From: Arenibacter echinorum
GTDB lineage: Bacteria > Bacteroidota > Bacteroidia > Flavobacteriales > Flavobacteriaceae
Direction of reading: 5' to 3'
NCBI RefSeq assembly: GCF_003259375.1
Contig: NZ_QLLN01000009.1
Coordinates: 62,001 to 126,000 of the forward strand
Length of the DNA stretch: 64,000 bases
Position 1 is the first letter of the stretch, and every line of letters begins with the position of its first letter. The notes under the pieces are model-generated. The model was not told the origin of the DNA. It made no database searches and saw only the letters and a list, made by a program, of their open reading frames with translations. The translations under genes and the position numbers were made by a program. Positions 28,569 through 36,479 of this stretch are shown here, piece after piece.

Positions 28569-29381
28569 ATGGGATTTAAACATTTGAACTACATTGGAAT
28601 TGGATTGATCTTTCTCTTAATGCTTCTGGGCTGTAGTCCGGAGTCAACAATCGAAGATACCCTGGAACCTGTCAATAGCAAGGCCCTTTTAAAATCCAAC
28701 ACTTTCTATGGTCCCCAAATATCCTTGGGGAAAGGCCATGTACGGTCATGGATAAGGATTGCAAAAGATGGCACTCCAGAAGAATTGGGCGTGGAAATGT
28801 CCAAAAAATTACTAAACCAACTGCCCAAAGGTGATGACCCTGTACAATTAGTACTTCCATTGCACAAAAAGGCAATGGATGTGACCCCGTTCAATCATGT
28901 CCTTTTTGATTGGAATCCTCACGGACATGAGCCCGATGGTGTGTTTACAGTGCCTCATTTTGATGTACACTTTTATTTGACATCAGTAGCCGCCCGGGAG
29001 GCAATTCCGACCTACCCCGAAGCAAAGCCCCAGTTCGACAATTATCCGCCGCCAGGCTACCTACCTGCAGACTATATAACTCCGCCGGACGGTGGTACGG
29101 CAGTACCTATGATGGGTACCCATTGGATACCATTGAGTTTTGCTCCCCCATTTACCAATATACTACTTTATGGAACTTACGATGGGGAGGTAACATTTGT
29201 GGAACCAATGAATACAGTGGCATATATAGAAAGTGGAGTTCCTTTCAGCGAAGCTTATTCGCAACCTACAAAATTTACAAAAACCTCCTATTATCCAACG
29301 GTCTATAATGTTTATCAAAATTCAAAGGATCAAAAACAAATTATCTCTCTAAGCGAATTCGTGCATCGAGAAGCCGAATAG
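28569..29381 (+). CDS. Exported lipoprotein of the DUF5602 / TTHB210-like type
   Basis: A 270-residue lipoprotein; the signal peptide ends LLMLLGCSPE with Cys22 as the likely lipidation site. The mature part contains WIRIAKDGTPEELGVEMSKK, then LPLHKKAMDVTPFNHVLFDW, then HGHEPDGVFTVPHFDVHFYL, which includes several His and Asp residues that could bind metal. I associate this pattern with the DUF5602 / TTHB210-like family, of unknown function, but this is from memory. It stands alone and is followed by a terminator. Confidence 0.7.
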   Translation: MGFKHLNYIGIGLIFLLMLLGCSPESTIEDTLEPVNSKALLKSNTFYGPQISLGKGHVRSWIRIAKDGTPEELGVEMSKKLLNQLPKGDDPVQLVLPLHKKAMDVTPFNHVLFDWNPHGHEPDGVFTVPHFDVHFYLTSVAAREAIPTYPEAKPQFDNYPPPGYLPADYITPPDGGTAVPMMGTHWIPLSFAPPFTNILLYGTYDGEVTFVEPMNTVAYIESGVPFSEAYSQPTKFTKTSYYPTVYNVYQNSKDQKQIISLSEFVHREAE

Positions 29382-29389
29382 ACACTATA

Positions 29390-29417
29390 AAAAGGGTTGT
29401 CATAGTACAACCTTTTT
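29390..29417 (+). terminator. Intrinsic terminator
   Basis: AAAAGGGTTGT (29390-29400) pairs with ACAACCTTTTT (29407-29417), with one G-T wobble and a 6-base loop, followed by more T. The remaining 250 bases up to 29680 are AT-rich and show nothing else I can name. Confidence 0.85.
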
Positions 29418-29680
29418 TTTTGCAACTTTTTCAATAACCTACACTTATTTTCCCATGAAAGCGGCCAAGCAAAGAAGATTGGCCGTATTCTATTGACAAG
29501 GCGCACCTTTATCTCGCAGCCTTATACCCATTCCCATTTATTCAATCCCCTAGCAAATTAATTATAAGATTGTCCAAATTTTCCAAGGGATTAATCATTA
29601 TCGATAAATATCTTTTCAATTATATCTTAAAATTCATATTTAATTGGAATATGACTATCTTTTTGGAAAAATTATAATCT

Positions 29681-31369
29681 ATGATCCGCATAACTGGTTT
29701 CTTGCTTGGAATACTCCTATTCATCAATTGCAGAAACGTACCCGACCCAATACCTACAGGCTTAGTTACCGAAAAAGCAATGGTTGTCTCTGCCAGAGTG
29801 GAGGCCTCCAAAATTGGATCGGACATTCTCCAAAAGGGCGGTAATGCCTTCGATGCTATGATTGCAACAGAACTGGCTCTTGCCGTGGCCTATCCCTATG
29901 CCGGAAATATTGGTGGCGGTGGTTTTATGGTATATAGGAAAGCCAACGGGGAAACTGGAGGTTTGGACTACCGCGAAAAAGCGCCTTTGGCAGCGCATGC
30001 AGATATGTATTTGGATTCCTTAGGAAATGTTATTCCGGGCAAAAGTACCTTGGGAGCAACGGCCGTAGGGGTTCCGGGCACTGTGGCCGGTGTAATAGCA
30101 GTCCACGAAAAATTTGGATCATTGCCCTTAAAAGAAATCATGGCGCCTGTTATAGAGCTGGCCAAAAAAGGCGTTGTCGTAACCGAAAAACAGGCCATAA
30201 GGTTGGACAACTATCGCGACATTTTTATGGAAGTGAATAGTGATACGACTTTTTTTGCCACTGTTTACAAGACGGGCGATACCATAAAATACCCCGCTTT
30301 GGCAAATACCCTTCAAAAAATTTCCGATCAGGGAAAAGATGGATTTTACAAAGGGGAAGTTGCAGAAAAATTAGCCAATTTTATTCAAGCCAAAGGCGGT
30401 TACCTTACTATTGAAGATCTTGAAAAATATGAAGCCAAATGGAGATCTCCTATTACGTTCAATTATAAGGACCTAAAAATTATATCTATGAGTCCTCCCA
30501 GTAGTGGTGGGTTTACTATAAATCAAATTTTTAAGATGATGGAACCCTATGACCTATCCGACTATGGGCACAATTCGGTTAAATCCATCCAATTGTTTAC
30601 GGAGGCTGCACGTAGGGCCTATGCCGATAGAAACTACTTTCTGGGGGACCCGGATTTTGTGGAAATCCCTTTAAAGGAACTTTTGTCGGACCAATACCTA
30701 CAGGAAAGAATGCAAAATTTCTCCTTTGACAAGGCTACCAAATCCTCTGAAGTATCCCATGGGGAGGTGCACGTTGTGGAAAGCGATCAAACCACCCACT
30801 ACTCTATTGTAGACTCCTTTGGGAATGCCATTTCGGCCACAACGACTATTAATGGAGGCTATGGCTCCAAACTGTACTCGGATGAACTCGGGTTTTTTCT
30901 AAATAATGAAATGGACGATTTTAGTGCCAAACCAGGAGTTCCCAATATGTTCGGACTTGTGGGTGCAGAGGCCAATAGCATAACCGCAGAAAAACGGATG
31001 TTAAGTAGTATGACGCCCACCATAGTAGAAAAAAATGGGGCATTATGGATGGTGGTCGGGACTCCAGGGGGTTCCACGATAATAACAGCTGTGGCCCAGA
31101 CCATTCTAAATTGCTATGAATATAATATGAGTATGCAAGATGCGGTAAACGCTCCCCGTTTTCACCATCAATGGTTGCCCGATGCCATAATTTTTGAACC
31201 GGAAGGATTTAAGCCGAGCTTACTCACCGATCTAAAAAGCAAGGGATACATCATTAATGAAGAAAATACCCCGGTTATAGGTAAGGTAGATGCCATTAAG
31301 ATATTGCCAAGCGGAAAGTTGGAAGCCGGTGCCGATAGACGTGGGGACGATACCGCTGTAGGTTATTAA
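29681..31369 (+). CDS. ggt: Gamma-glutamyltransferase / glutathione hydrolase
   Basis: A 562-residue enzyme, probably a lipoprotein (signal LLFINCRNV, Cys16). It is an N-terminal nucleophile hydrolase precursor: the nucleophile Thr371 starts TTHYSIVDSFGNAIS, where autocleavage makes the two subunits. Upstream are the substrate arginine region (GGLDYREKAP) and GGGGFMVY; downstream are LNNEMDDFS and the oxyanion-loop SSMTPTIV. It cleaves gamma-glutamyl bonds of glutathione in the periplasm. The next gene downstream is broken. Confidence 0.93.
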   Translation: MIRITGFLLGILLFINCRNVPDPIPTGLVTEKAMVVSARVEASKIGSDILQKGGNAFDAMIATELALAVAYPYAGNIGGGGFMVYRKANGETGGLDYREKAPLAAHADMYLDSLGNVIPGKSTLGATAVGVPGTVAGVIAVHEKFGSLPLKEIMAPVIELAKKGVVVTEKQAIRLDNYRDIFMEVNSDTTFFATVYKTGDTIKYPALANTLQKISDQGKDGFYKGEVAEKLANFIQAKGGYLTIEDLEKYEAKWRSPITFNYKDLKIISMSPPSSGGFTINQIFKMMEPYDLSDYGHNSVKSIQLFTEAARRAYADRNYFLGDPDFVEIPLKELLSDQYLQERMQNFSFDKATKSSEVSHGEVHVVESDQTTHYSIVDSFGNAISATTTINGGYGSKLYSDELGFFLNNEMDDFSAKPGVPNMFGLVGAEANSITAEKRMLSSMTPTIVEKNGALWMVVGTPGGSTIITAVAQTILNCYEYNMSMQDAVNAPRFHHQWLPDAIIFEPEGFKPSLLTDLKSKGYIINEENTPVIGKVDAIKILPSGKLEAGADRRGDDTAVGY

Positions 31370-31449
31370 GCGCAACTGGACATAATGATCGCACTATTTG
31401 TATATTTGGAACACTAGATGTACTTCCAATCCCTAAAAAGCGATTACAC

Positions 31450-32154
31450 TTGATCAAAAAAATAGGCAAAATAGTACTTGGAGCATTACTGCTATTGTTC
31501 ACCTTGGGAGCTATCCTCTTTGCCATTTACAACGAACCCCTGCCCTCAGGTATCAAAAGCCAAAATGCGGATGCCCTGGCCATGAAAATGTTGACAGCCC
31601 TCCATTATGAGGCCTAGAAGGAAACCCGCTTTTTGGAATGGTCTTTTGCCAATGGAAAACACCATTATCGTTGGGATAAAGAGGCGGATATAGTATTTGT
31701 TGCTTGGAGCGACTATCAAGTGCAACTAAATTTAAAAGTACCCTCAAAGAGTTCAGTTGTCAAAGATAAGGTACCTCTTGACAGTGAGGAAAGGGAAAAA
31801 CTTATTAAAATGGCCACCTCTTATTTTAACAATGACTCTTTTTGGCTGGTTGCCCCTTTCAAAATTTTTGACCCGGGTACGGAAAGAAGTATTGTTTCCT
31901 TGAAAGACGGCACCCAAGAATTATTGGTCACCTATTCTAGTGGTGGAGACACTCCGGGCGATTCCTACTTATGGAAATTACAGCCGAACGGCTTCCCCAT
32001 TAGCTTTAAGATGTGGGTAAGCATTATCCCTATTGGTGGCATTGAAGCCAGTTGGGACGATTGGCAAGTAACGGAAAGTGGCGCATTTCTACCCAGTAAA
32101 CACAGTATTGGTCCAATTACTTTGGATATGGGGGATGTGAAGGGTTATCGCTGA
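31450..32154 (+). pseudogene. Membrane-anchored hypothetical protein interrupted by an in-frame TAG
   Basis: One continuous frame from TTG 31450 to TGA 32154 (235 codons) is interrupted only by TAG at 31615-31617 (codon 56). The first part encodes an N-terminal hydrophobic anchor (KIVLGALLLLFTLGAILFAI) and NADALAMKMLTALHYEA. After the stop the frame continues KETRFLEWSFANGKHHYRWD and stays open for another 179 codons in a clearly protein-like sequence. Bacteroidota have intact relatives of this shape, I believe, of unknown function. A point mutation to TAG or a sequencing error explains it. A product from a restart near 31633 would lack the anchor. Confidence 0.75.
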
Positions 32155-32156
32155 TA

Positions 32157-32243
32157 CAATGAACAATTAGCAAGGAACAATTGTTAGTGATCAGTGAACA
32201 GTAAACAGTAGTCAGTGAACAGTAGCAGTAATTAGTGGTCAGA
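32157..32243 (+). repeat. Degenerate 7-base repeat array, AACAGTG type
   Basis: Beginning right after the stop codon, the sequence falls into 7-base units such as ACAATGA, ACAATTA, ACAATTG, TCAGTGA, ACAGTAA, ACAGTAG and TCAGTGA, with one shortened unit. The units are degenerate but hold phase. Further short pieces of the same kind lie at about 32322-32346, and TTTTGGC-type heptads at 32409-32436. Confidence 0.8.
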
Positions 32244-32251
32244 GGGCTGCC

Positions 32252-32314
32252 CGTCACTTCGAGCCTGCCTACCGGCAGGTAGGTGATCCGACGAAGGAGG
32301 ATTGTCTCGAGAAG
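32252..32314 (-). repeat. Palindromic intergenic element copy 1 (core A with nested hairpin)
   Basis: Starts CGTCACTTCGAG and ends CTCGAGAAG, the constant arms of the dispersed element. The core is TGATCCGACGAAGGAGGATT. A 20-base insert, CCTGCCTACCGGCAGGTAGG, sits between left arm and core and can form alternative hairpins. A similar insert sits at the same place in the copy at 39448. Confidence 0.8.
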
Positions 32315-32481
32315 GGATTACAGTAATCAGTGGACAGTTGTACAGTTGAAACAGAAAATTCTCCTTCCACTGGTCAGGGGGAGGAGCGAAAATTCCCGTC
32401 AACCTCTTGTCTTTTGGCTAATGGCTATTGACTCTTTTATCATGACATTTACCTTCCTTTAGTCTTATTCAACAACTAATG

Positions 32482-32521
32482 AAAAAAGCACCTTCATCGG
32501 TTTAGGAGAAGGTACTTTTTT
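32482..32521 (-). terminator. Intrinsic terminator of the epimerase operon
   Basis: AAAAAAGCACCTTC (32482-32495) pairs with GAAGGTACTTTTTT (32508-32521), with one mismatch and a 12-base loop. Its A and T tracts allow action in both directions. It ends the minus-strand operon 33 bases after the last stop codon. Confidence 0.8.
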
Positions 32522-32553
32522 AGTCAAATAGTTATGTCCTAAGTTCATTCGCC

Positions 32554-33447
32554 CTATTTAAAATCGGGCCAATACTCCTTTATTTTCTTTCTTAAAAAGG
32601 CCACACTGCGTTCCAACTGATCCATTCCGTCCACACCGTCTTCAATACTGATCCAGCCATCAAAACCAACTCTTTTCAATTCCTTGAAAATGGCATCATA
32701 ATCGTTTAGGCCCTTCCCTATCTCACCATGGCTAAGTCTTTTGGCATAGCCCATGGCTCCACCTTCTTCCTTGCGCAGATCTTCAATGGTACCTTCTTTT
32801 AGGTAACGGTCGCTGGCATGCATGGTCACTACACGATCGGACACCCGATACAAGAGTTCCAAAGGGTCCTCCCCTGCCAAAAAGGTATTGCTAGGATCGT
32901 AATTGACCCCAAAATTAGGATGGTGGATACGATCTACCAACTTGCAAAAAATGTCCATTTGCTGGGCAAATTCGGGATACTCCCAAAAATCGTCCTTATA
33001 GTGGTTTTCCAATATTAATGTAACTCCCAACTTTTCCGCATGGGGTAGACATTCTTTAATGCAATCCGCAGCAAAGCCGATCCCCTCTTCCATAGTTAAT
33101 TCGGGACGACGCTGTCCTGACAATACCCTACAATAGGAACCGCCCAATGCGTGGGTCATTTCGATCCACCCTATTTGTTTTTTAATTTCTTTTTCCCGAA
33201 AAGCGGCATCAGGATGGGTAAAATCCGGGGAACAGCACAGCATGGGTATTGTTTTTCCATGACGTTCCACTTGCTCCCTAAAAACGGGCCAGTTGGACTT
33301 ATCGGCCATCTCCAAAAATCCGGCGTACCATTCCAATCCGTCTACCTCTAGCTCAACGGCCAGGTCGATCCATTCGGAAACCTTCATAGTTCCATCCTTA
33401 CAAAGTTCATGCATAAATGCTTTGGGAAATACTGCTAATTGTGGCAA
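32554..33447 (-). CDS. Sugar phosphate isomerase/epimerase-like TIM-barrel protein
   Basis: A 297-residue AP-endonuclease-2-like TIM barrel. Metal-ligand-type segments are visible: ILENHYKD (Glu, about 146), NYDPSNTF (Asp, about 186), TMHASDRY (His, about 210) and ISIEDG near 275 (Glu). Such enzymes isomerise or epimerise keto sugars, hydroxypyruvate or inosose. It is the last gene of a four-gene operon with an SDR, a Zn-ADH and a HUMPS-family enzyme, so it probably handles a keto-sugar intermediate of one pathway. The exact substrate is unknown. Confidence 0.85.
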   Translation of the reverse strand: MPQLAVFPKAFMHELCKDGTMKVSEWIDLAVELEVDGLEWYAGFLEMADKSNWPVFREQVERHGKTIPMLCCSPDFTHPDAAFREKEIKKQIGWIEMTHALGGSYCRVLSGQRRPELTMEEGIGFAADCIKECLPHAEKLGVTLILENHYKDDFWEYPEFAQQMDIFCKLVDRIHHPNFGVNYDPSNTFLAGEDPLELLYRVSDRVVTMHASDRYLKEGTIEDLRKEEGGAMGYAKRLSHGEIGKGLNDYDAIFKELKRVGFDGWISIEDGVDGMDQLERSVAFLRKKIKEYWPDFK

Positions 33448-33473
33448 ATCTTTATTCTTTTAATGTTATTAAA

Positions 33474-34274
33474 TTATTTCTTTTTATGGGAACCTTCCCA
33501 GTTCTTGGGGAGGTTACGCCCTATAATGGGGAACTGTTCCAAGTCCATCACTTGGGAACTAACAGGTCCGCATTCATCGGAAAGCCAATAAAGGCAGGCT
33601 GATGCTATTTCTTCGGGGGTAAAAATTCGTTGTGCAGGGGCAAAAATGTCCGGTATGTCTTTATACCAATCCGATTTCATCCCCTGTTCCTTCTTGTTCA
33701 ATATTTCCTTTTCCGTAAGTACCCAACCTGGGTTGATCTGGTTTACGCGTACGCCGTATTCCCGAAACAAACTGTCGCCCAGATTCCTCGTCAAGGTCAT
33801 CAATGCCCCTTTGGACATGCTATAAGCCAATAGATCGGGTTCCCCGCCCCAGGCGTTAATGGAACCTATATTGAGTACACAACCGCGAACAGCGGATAAA
33901 TGAGGTAATGCTGCCTGAATGATCATTAGAGGAGCAATGGAATTCACTGCCAACATACGTTTCATAAAAGGTACTTCGGTGCTTGTAATATTGGAGGAAG
34001 CAATATAGGCGGCATTGTTCACAACGGCGTTCAATTTTCCAAATTTAGATATGGCCTCCTCTACCAATAATTGCGGGGCACTTTCCTCGGTGATATCCAT
34101 AGTAAGATGACCAACATTATCCGCACCCAATTCCTCCAGCAGTGCCAAGCCTATTTCCTCTTCCAAGCCGTTGACCAATACCTTGGCCCCTTCCTGTACG
34201 CTGCGCTTGGCTATGGCCTTGCCTATACCGGTATATCCTCCCGTTATTAAAACTACTTTATCCTTTAAACGCAT
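33474..34274 (-). CDS. SDR-family oxidoreductase
   Basis: A 266-residue short-chain dehydrogenase. The cofactor motif TGGYTGIGKAI is at about 11-21, NNAAY (NNAG equivalent) at about 86-90, the catalytic Ser in NIGSIN at about 138 and YSMSK (Tyr and Lys) at about 151-155. An acidic residue after beta-2 is not obvious, so NADP preference is possible. It lies 26 bases before the epimerase gene and 5 bases after the ADH gene, so the three are tightly linked. It is likely to oxidise or reduce a sugar or polyol hydroxyl. Confidence 0.9.
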   Translation of the reverse strand: MRLKDKVVLITGGYTGIGKAIAKRSVQEGAKVLVNGLEEEIGLALLEELGADNVGHLTMDITEESAPQLLVEEAISKFGKLNAVVNNAAYIASSNITSTEVPFMKRMLAVNSIAPLMIIQAALPHLSAVRGCVLNIGSINAWGGEPDLLAYSMSKGALMTLTRNLGDSLFREYGVRVNQINPGWVLTEKEILNKKEQGMKSDWYKDIPDIFAPAQRIFTPEEIASACLYWLSDECGPVSSQVMDLEQFPIIGRNLPKNWEGSHKKK

Positions 34275-34279
34275 AAGTT

Positions 34280-35305
34280 TTAACTTGGTTTTAAAACACT
34301 TTTCACCACCTTTCCGGAATGCATTTGATCAAAAGCCTCATGCCAATCCTTCAATTCCCAAACCCCACCAATTATAGGCTTTACATCTAAAGCTCCGGAA
34401 GCCAAAAGGGAAAGCACTTTTTCCCATATGGGCCAGTTATGGCTAAAGCTACCCTGTAGGGTAACATTCTTTTGCACTAATGGATCCAAGGAGAAGTTTA
34501 GAGGTTGTGGGCCCCACCCAACCTTGGTAATATGTCCATTGGGACGCACCAATTGTAAGGCAATTTTTAGCGTAGCACTTGCCCCGGCTGCGTCTATAAT
34601 GCAATCCGCTCCCAACCCATCTTGTTTATTGGCCCAAGCACTTGCGTCTCCCACAATTCCCTCACATCCATATTGCTTGGCGATGTTCAATCTTTCCCTA
34701 TCGGATTCCAATCCAACAATGGCTACTTCGGCACCACATAAGCGCGCCATGGCAGCACAAAGGATGCCTATGGTCCCAGGTCCCAATACAATAACCCTGT
34801 CCCCTGGTTTAATTTTAGAGTTCATCACCACCGCACTATATGCCACCGAACAGGGCTCGGTTAAACAGGCTTGCTCAAAAGGTAAATTTTCCGGTACAGC
34901 GTGCAGACATCTGGCAGGTACCTTAACAAAACGGGTCATGGCACCATTTACCCCATATCCAAATCCCTTTCTAGTTGGATCCAGGTTGTAAAGGCCTTGT
35001 CTAGAAAGCGGACTGTTCTGATCTATTATTGCAGCGGTCTCACTTACTACCCTATCACCTTCCTTCCATCCGATTACCCTTTTCCCCAATGCCGCAATAT
35101 GGCCACCAAACTCGTGCCCAAGCACCACGGGATAATTTACAGGCCAACTATGGTCTGAAGTCCATTGATGCAGATCACTTCCGCACACCCCAACGTTGGC
35201 CACTTCCAACAACACATCATCTTCGCCAATACTTGGCTTTTCTATTTCCCTAATTTCTACACTTCCTGGCTCGGAAGAGAAATTTACTACTCCTATTGAA
35301 CTCAT
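34280..35305 (-). CDS. Zinc-type medium-chain alcohol dehydrogenase lacking the structural-zinc cysteines
   Basis: A 341-residue MDR enzyme. Catalytic-zinc ligands are present (GVCGSDLHQW, Cys38; GHEFGG, His63-Glu64), and the nucleotide-binding motif is LGPGTIGIL (about 174-182). The lobe that normally carries four structural-zinc cysteines reads SETAAIIDQNSPLSRQGLYN, with none, so this subtype has lost that site. Glu147-type ligand LTEPCSVAY is intact. It is probably an NAD-dependent polyol or sugar-acid dehydrogenase of the operon's pathway. Confidence 0.9.
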   Translation of the reverse strand: MSSIGVVNFSSEPGSVEIREIEKPSIGEDDVLLEVANVGVCGSDLHQWTSDHSWPVNYPVVLGHEFGGHIAALGKRVIGWKEGDRVVSETAAIIDQNSPLSRQGLYNLDPTRKGFGYGVNGAMTRFVKVPARCLHAVPENLPFEQACLTEPCSVAYSAVVMNSKIKPGDRVIVLGPGTIGILCAAMARLCGAEVAIVGLESDRERLNIAKQYGCEGIVGDASAWANKQDGLGADCIIDAAGASATLKIALQLVRPNGHITKVGWGPQPLNFSLDPLVQKNVTLQGSFSHNWPIWEKVLSLLASGALDVKPIIGGVWELKDWHEAFDQMHSGKVVKSVLKPS

Positions 35306-35336
35306 TTTTTTGATTCTTTTATTTTGTAATTGTTGA

Positions 35337-36035
35337 TTAACGTGTTACTTCCCCGTAGGCATGAATCTTTTCACATATAAGTCGCAAAGAACTTTCCAAG
35401 TCACCATCGGCAGTCTTAAAGGAATCTGCATCTATAGTCAAGGGAGCTCCCAGTACTACCATTGGCGCCCCATATTCTGGACAGCGTATGGCCTGTTCCA
35501 AGGTTAGTCCACCCACCGCCTGTACCGGAACTTTAACGGCATTGACCACCTCGCGCAATTGATCCATTGGGCTTGGCATTTTTAAGCCTTGGGCAGCAAT
35601 TCCACGGCGTTCGTCATAACCTATATGATGGATTATATAGTCACAGCCAAGGTCTTCCAACCATTTGGCCCCTTCCACCATATCCGGACAACCTAAATTA
35701 TCGCCCATTACCTTTACCCCGTAATCTTTGCCGGCCTGTACTACGACTTTAATAGTTTCTGCATGTGCCCTGGCCATTACCACCACATGGGTAGCTCCAG
35801 CCTTTGCCATCATTTCGGCCTCCAAATACCCTCCGTCCATCGTCTTAAGATCAGCTACTATAGGGATATTAGGAAACGCCTCCCTTAATTTTCGAACCCC
35901 GTGCAATCCTTCTGCCAGAATAAGGGGAGTGCCCGCTTCCAGCCAGTCCACCCCTGCTCGCAATGCCATGGCGGCCGTTTCTAAAGCTTCATCTATATTG
36001 GTAAGGTCTAAGGAAATTTGTACAATTGGTTTCAT
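35337..36035 (-). CDS. HUMPS-family enzyme (3-hexulose-6-phosphate synthase / 3-keto-gulonate-6-phosphate decarboxylase type)
   Basis: A 232-residue orotidine-monophosphate-decarboxylase-fold barrel. The active-site signature ADLKTMDGG (DxKxxD, about 61-69) and an HHIGYDERRG segment (about 136-145) are those of 3-hexulose-6-phosphate synthases and 3-keto-L-gulonate-6-phosphate decarboxylases. The family makes or breaks a C-C bond through an enediolate. It is first in the operon with ADH, SDR and epimerase. No sugar kinase is in the operon, so the phosphorylated substrate must come from elsewhere, or the substrate is not phosphorylated. Confidence 0.85.
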   Translation of the reverse strand: MKPIVQISLDLTNIDEALETAAMALRAGVDWLEAGTPLILAEGLHGVRKLREAFPNIPIVADLKTMDGGYLEAEMMAKAGATHVVVMARAHAETIKVVVQAGKDYGVKVMGDNLGCPDMVEGAKWLEDLGCDYIIHHIGYDERRGIAAQGLKMPSPMDQLREVVNAVKVPVQAVGGLTLEQAIRCPEYGAPMVVLGAPLTIDADSFKTADGDLESSLRLICEKIHAYGEVTR

Positions 36036-36479
36036 AAATGGTCAATAAATTTTTAAATTATAAAGTTGTATTTTTTGATTTACCGTAAGCCGTAATCAAT
36101 CTAAAACACTAGTAAAAAGTTAATTAAAAGCGTTGATTTTTTGGGCTGCAGCGTCAATCCAAAGATAAAGAATCACAATACATAAAATTTATCAATTATA
36201 AATCCAATATTACCCTTTTATGATTTATCAACCCTGGTATGGCCACAATCAATAATAAACATGCCCAATGTTTGCCAATGCCATTATTGTCTTTTATATT
36301 CTTGGAAGAACTATTATTATTGCAAAAGATAAATTTTAGATAATACTAATTTAATACCCAATAAAGTTAAATAAGCCAATTTTGCCACCTTAAAATGTAA
36401 AGAACCTAAGTCTCCCGTTAGGGATTAAATCCACTCAAAACATAGTATCCAAAATCATTTTTACCCAATTACCTATATA
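36036..36479 (+). other. 444-base divergent intergenic region
   Basis: This lies between the HUMPS operon (minus) and the TonB receptor (plus) and must hold promoters for both. It is strongly AT-rich. I see no ORF, riboswitch, convincing -7/-33 pair or repeat element. The absence of a regulator gene in or next to it is notable for a catabolic operon. Confidence 0.5.

Noticed and set aside
36036-36479. A cobalamin riboswitch before the TonB receptor at 36480
   Set aside because: I looked for the B12-box pattern because the receptor is of the vitamin/siderophore type, but saw no conserved box or suitable stems.
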